64,000 nucleotides of DNA. It comes from an uncultured Pelagibacteraceae bacterium (GTDB lineage: Bacteria; Pseudomonadota; Alphaproteobacteria; Pelagibacterales; AG-422-B15). Every line of letters starts with the position of its first letter. Positions within the stretch are counted from its first letter, which is position 1. The notes below the pieces were generated by a model, which made no database searches, was not told the DNA's origin, and saw nothing but the letters and a program-made list of their open reading frames with translations. A program made the position numbers and the translations under genes. This document shows, one piece after another, positions 61,016 through 64,000 of this stretch. Where the stretch lies: positions 62,001 through 126,000 of the forward strand of contig CABYZG010000004.1 in NCBI GenBank assembly GCA_902523455.1. The letters are read 5' to 3'.

Positions 61016-61918
61016 ATGAACAGAAATAATATTAAGTTGGGCGCTTTCTATATGCTGATATCTGTTACAGGTTTCAGCGTCATGGATATAGCAGTAAAAT
61101 GGACAACTGCAGAATATTCAATAGGCATGGTCATTGCGGCACGTATGATAGGAGGCTTGATCCCTCTTTTTCTAGTTGTGCCTAAAGAAAGGTGGGGTAA
61201 TTTTTTTCATACTACTAAACCCGGCTTGATGTTTATTCGAGCATTCACTGGAACAGCTGCACTTTTTTGTGTTTATGCAAGTCTTCATTATTTACCCCTT
61301 GCAACCACTGTAAGTCTCACGTTTGCATCACCAATTTTTAGCACACTGCTGTCAATATTTATACTTGGTGAACTTGTAAGAGTAAGAAGATGGATTGCAA
61401 TTGTGATTGGTTTTGCTGGAGTCTTGATCATAATCAATCCAACATCCAGTGAGTTTAGTGTCTACATGTTATTACCAATTTTATTTTGTGTATTCTTTGC
61501 GATGGTGTCGATTTCAATCCGTTTATTAAGTGAGACCGAACCTTCCTATTTGATTGCTTGGTATTTTACATTATTTGGTTTCATTGCATCTTTATTTACG
61601 ATTCCTTTTGGAGGATGGAAAATACCAGTATCTTGGTTTGACCTTGGAATTTTAACAGCTGTTGGAATTTTTGGGGGAATTGGAAACCTTGCTCTGACCT
61701 CAGCATTTAAGCATGCCGAAGTTTCTTTGGTTACGCCTTTGAAATATCTAAGCTTAATTTATGGAATAATATTTGGTTATATGATTTGGAATGAGATACC
61801 TGCGTGGAATACTTATGTCGGTGCTGGATTTATTATATTATCAGCAATATTTATTCTCAGACGTGAGACTGCTCTTAAAAAAGAGATCCAACCAGAAAAA
61901 TTTTCAATCCAGCGTTAA
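61016..61918 (+). CDS. EamA/DMT-family permease
   Basis: 300 residues from ATG 61016 (a TTG 36 nt earlier is in frame but less likely). Ten hydrophobic segments in two EamA repeats: GAFYMLISVTGFSVMDIAVK at the start, ATTVSLTFASPIFSTLLSIF in the first, and LTSAFKHAEVSLVTPLKYLS in the second. The sequence is of the S-adenosylmethionine/RhaT-like drug-metabolite group common in marine alphaproteobacteria; substrate unknown. Its stop shares TTAA (61915-61918) with the convergent enoyl-CoA hydratase. Confidence 0.88.
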   Translation: MNRNNIKLGAFYMLISVTGFSVMDIAVKWTTAEYSIGMVIAARMIGGLIPLFLVVPKERWGNFFHTTKPGLMFIRAFTGTAALFCVYASLHYLPLATTVSLTFASPIFSTLLSIFILGELVRVRRWIAIVIGFAGVLIIINPTSSEFSVYMLLPILFCVFFAMVSISIRLLSETEPSYLIAWYFTLFGFIASLFTIPFGGWKIPVSWFDLGILTAVGIFGGIGNLALTSAFKHAEVSLVTPLKYLSLIYGIIFGYMIWNEIPAWNTYVGAGFIILSAIFILRRETALKKEIQPEKFSIQR

Positions 61919-62679
61919 TTTTTATTTAAAAAAGTGTCTATACCCTTCTTAGTTTCAGGCATTTGTAGATTTTCAACCATTGCTTTACTTGCAAAGTCGT
62001 AGGCATCTGAAATTTTCATTGCTGACTGCTTATATAATGTTTCTTTCGTGAGCGCGAGTACTTCGGGTGTATGATCACAAACTTGTTGAGAAAAAAGTTC
62101 TACCCTTTTATCTAATTCGTCATCTTCTAAATATTCGTTGATGAGTCCTGCTTCTTGTGCTCTTTGAGCATTAAGAGGCTGACCGCTCACTAATAATTCC
62201 ATAACATTTTTTGAAGATATTGCGCGAGCTACAGATACTGACGGTTGATGACAGCCAAAATTAAAGTTTATACCACCAAGCGCAAATCTTGCTGATTTAG
62301 AACTAAAAACACAATCCATTATACTGACTAATCCCAGTCCGCCAGCGGTTGCAATGCCTCTTACCTTAGCAACAAAAATCTTTGGACTTGTTCTAATTTT
62401 CATTAACATTTCAGAGCACTCCGCAAATAGAAGTTCTTGTGATTTCTTATCATTATTTTTAATCATCTCTTGAACTTCATTAAAACTATGTCCGCTACAA
62501 AAGATTTTTTCATTTGAACTTTCAAATATAACAAGTTTGTGATCTTTGGATTGATTTACACGATCTATCTCCATTTTAATTGCTGACATCATCTCCATTG
62601 TCAGGCAATTTGCCGGTGCATCATTAAGAGTGAGCGTTACAACTTGTCCATCATCTTTACTGACTAAAATATCCGTCAT
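61915..62679 (-). CDS. enoyl-CoA hydratase/isomerase family (ECHDC3-like)
   Basis: 254 residues, crotonase fold. Oxyanion-hole motifs are visible: SGHSFNEVQEMI and GIATAGGLGLVSIMDC. The catalytic-Glu positions of hydratases are not clear (the second helix reads FNFGCHQPSVSVARA), which is the pattern of the ECHDC3-like group whose reaction is unknown. Cytoplasmic. Start overlaps the alaX stop by four bases, so it is translationally coupled to tRNA-editing gene alaX. Confidence 0.85.
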   Translation of the reverse strand: MTDILVSKDDGQVVTLTLNDAPANCLTMEMMSAIKMEIDRVNQSKDHKLVIFESSNEKIFCSGHSFNEVQEMIKNNDKKSQELLFAECSEMLMKIRTSPKIFVAKVRGIATAGGLGLVSIMDCVFSSKSARFALGGINFNFGCHQPSVSVARAISSKNVMELLVSGQPLNAQRAQEAGLINEYLEDDELDKRVELFSQQVCDHTPEVLALTKETLYKQSAMKISDAYDFASKAMVENLQMPETKKGIDTFLNKN

Positions 62680-63395
62680 GAACTAAACCTTATATTAATT
62701 CGCCTGTTTCTCTTACCTTTATTTTCAATCTTTCCAATCTCAAGTGGTCCAATTTCTTTCGTAGATTGGCAATGTGTTCCTCCACAACATTGAAGATCGA
62801 TAATGTTTTCTCCCTCACCAATTTGAACTGTTTGTACTTTGTTATCTATAACTGGAGGTGAAACGGCAGCCCCTTTAGCTAAGTGAGGATTTGATTTTAG
62901 TTCATCTCCAGTAATTTGATTTATGATTATGGGATAGTCTTTACTAATAATATCCCTAATCTTCTCATTTAACTCTTCTTTATTTAGCATTGATGGATCA
63001 ACATCAAAATCTATTCTTGATTTAGCACTTCCAACCGAAGCGCCTGTTATAAGGGCATCAACTAAGCTACACAAAATATGGCAACTCGAATGCATTTTCA
63101 TATGAGCATATCTAAGTTCCCAATTGATCTTAAGTTCGGCGGATTGATTAATTAAGCTTTGATCGATGGGACCATCAACAATATGCAAAATTTCATTCGG
63201 CTTTGATCCTTTTTTAGTGTCTACAACTTTGAGAACTTGGTCCTTTAATACAATCTCGCCTTGATCTCCAGGTTGCCCACCAGACTCTGCATAAAAAATT
63301 GTTCGATCAAATTGTATAATATTTTCTTCAACTCCAATAATACTGGCTTCTGTTTCTTTTAAGTAACTATCTTGATTGAAAAGCAGATCAGTCAT
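62676..63395 (-). CDS. alanyl-tRNA editing protein AlaX
   Basis: 239 residues from ATG 63395; the frame is open further upstream but this Met starts the family's N-terminus (MTDLLFNQDSYLKE). It has an N-terminal beta domain (FYAESGGQPGDQG) and the AlaRS-type editing domain with the zinc ligands HSSCH and CGGTH. It hydrolyses Ser or Gly wrongly attached to tRNA-Ala. Type II (AlaXM) by length. The ATG lies 5 nt after the stop of the glutamine-synthetase-family gene. Confidence 0.88.
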   Translation of the reverse strand: MTDLLFNQDSYLKETEASIIGVEENIIQFDRTIFYAESGGQPGDQGEIVLKDQVLKVVDTKKGSKPNEILHIVDGPIDQSLINQSAELKINWELRYAHMKMHSSCHILCSLVDALITGASVGSAKSRIDFDVDPSMLNKEELNEKIRDIISKDYPIIINQITGDELKSNPHLAKGAAVSPPVIDNKVQTVQIGEGENIIDLQCCGGTHCQSTKEIGPLEIGKIENKGKRNRRINIRFSS

Positions 63396-63399
63396 AAAT

Positions 63400-64000
63400 C
63401 TATAAATAAAAATCGTATTCTTCTGAAGGAATGAAACTGTTATCCATATGTTCAAATTCTCCTTCTTTAGCTGATACATATAAATCAAGATATTCTTTAC
63501 CTAAATACTTAGATAAAAGTTTTGACTCTTTAAAACGATTTAGTGCTGACTCCATATTTTTTGGCATTTCGGGATCAGCAGTCTTGTCAGCACCCTCAGT
63601 GTTATCAAAACTTACTTGGTCTGTTGGTGATAGTTTTTTTGTAAGTCCATGATGAAGCCCAGAGAGGATACAGGCTAAAACAAGATATGGATTTGCATCA
63701 GCTGATGCTGCCCGATGTTCTATTCTTTTTGCGCTATCTGATCCAGCAGGTATTCTTAATGAAACATCTCTTCGATTCCATGACCAACTTTTATTCACTG
63801 GAACAAAATTTCGAGTTTGTATTCTTCGATAACCGTTTCTATTTGGAATAAATATCGGAAATGAGTCATAAAAAGTTTCTTGGAAACCAGCTAAAGCATT
63901 TTTTAACTTGTCATTTCCGTACCGATTCTTCGTCGCAAAAATATTTTTTCCATTATCATCGTACACTGAGATATGCAGGTGCATTCCATTTCCAGTCTCC
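63400..64000 (-). CDS. glutamine synthetase family protein, C-terminal part
   Basis: About 200 C-terminal residues are visible; the gene continues past the right edge. The ATP/Glu-binding region reads GNGMHLHISVYD, followed by NRRDVSLRIPAGSDSAKRIE and HRAASADANPYLVLACIL. The RIEHRAASADANPY form is closer to gamma-glutamylpolyamine synthetases and other GS-like ligases than to GlnA (RIEFRxPDPxxNPY). The amine substrate is unknown. It is followed by alaX 4 nt after the stop. Confidence 0.87.
   Translation of the reverse strand, partial: ETGNGMHLHISVYDDNGKNIFATKNRYGNDKLKNALAGFQETFYDSFPIFIPNRNGYRRIQTRNFVPVNKSWSWNRRDVSLRIPAGSDSAKRIEHRAASADANPYLVLACILSGLHHGLTKKLSPTDQVSFDNTEGADKTADPEMPKNMESALNRFKESKLLSKYLGKEYLDLYVSAKEGEFEHMDNSFIPSEEYDFYL

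Noticed and set aside
1-64000. CRISPR arrays, insertion sequences or prophage
   Set aside because: No regularly spaced repeats, transposase, integrase or phage structural genes could be found by reading.

Overview
The window is a dense, strongly AT-rich stretch (roughly one third G+C by eye) of bacterial chromosome. The best match is a streamlined, probably marine alphaproteobacterium of the SAR11/HIMB59/SAR116 kind. I base this on gene content and order: the FYDLN-acid protein, tRNA-Ala, aroA-cmk-rpsA-ihfB-pyrF-trpF-trpB-trpA-accD-folC-trxA block; nrnC-kdsD-lptC-lptA-lptB; an NDUFA9-like protein; and gltD-gltB. I cannot name a genus. I see no insertion sequence, prophage, integrase, CRISPR array or rRNA.

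Layout. 1-3.6 kb: an envelope cluster on the minus strand (TPR protein with an SSGG tract, two small membrane proteins, a cupredoxin/beta-helix lipoprotein, an NlpC/P60 peptidase). 3.7-8.6 kb: sterol-desaturase-like hydroxylase, a winged-helix regulator, cspA with a leader hairpin that covers its ribosome-binding site, a MATE exporter, and an amino-acid ABC binding protein divergent from its permease. 8.6-13.8 kb: selO, a YjbQ protein, cytochrome c', cytochrome b561, then a carboxyltransferase/maleate-isomerase-like pair. 13.8-19 kb: LysE and MFS transporters, a GC-rich structured RNA ending in the only clear intrinsic terminator, a pair of DnaA boxes, an FkbM methyltransferase and gamma-glutamyltranspeptidase. 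19-29.5 kb: a minus-strand run GT4-GT9-thrS-infC-rpmI-rplT-pheS-pheT-lepA-tRNA-Ser. 29.5-41 kb: hydrolase, EamA permease, gltD-gltB-queG-epimerase, uppP, NDUFA9-like protein. 41-44.3 kb: LPS precursor and export genes. 44.3-54.6 kb: the aroA-to-folC block. 54.6-64 kb: rmuC, sbcB, a nuclease, an SH3 protein, a CDF exporter, pdxH, two very small genes, a djlA-like gene, EamA, enoyl-CoA hydratase, an AlaX editing protein and a glutamine-synthetase-family gene cut by the right edge.

The genes are mostly housekeeping: glutamate synthesis, aromatic amino acids, Phe and Thr tRNA charging, initiation factor 3, LPS assembly, and DNA/RNA turnover. Packing is extreme. Six convergent pairs share their stop codons in a 4-bp overlap, many tandem genes overlap by 1-11 nt, one divergent pair has 16 bp between start codons, and both tRNAs sit 0-5 nt after a coding stop. 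The only gene-poor stretch over 300 bases (59827-60233) holds two very small candidate genes back to back.

The observations most worth following are: (1) TrpB and TrpA in the normal trp position but with altered active-site motifs (TrpB Asp121 where Glu109 is expected and changed indole-site residues; TrpA without the FSDP loop); (2) a perfect 12-bp inverted repeat that would sequester the cspA ribosome-binding site; (3) an unclassified ~100-nt structured RNA next to DnaA boxes; (4) a threonyl-tRNA synthetase lacking its TGS domain; (5) a cupredoxin fused to a parallel beta-helix lipoprotein.
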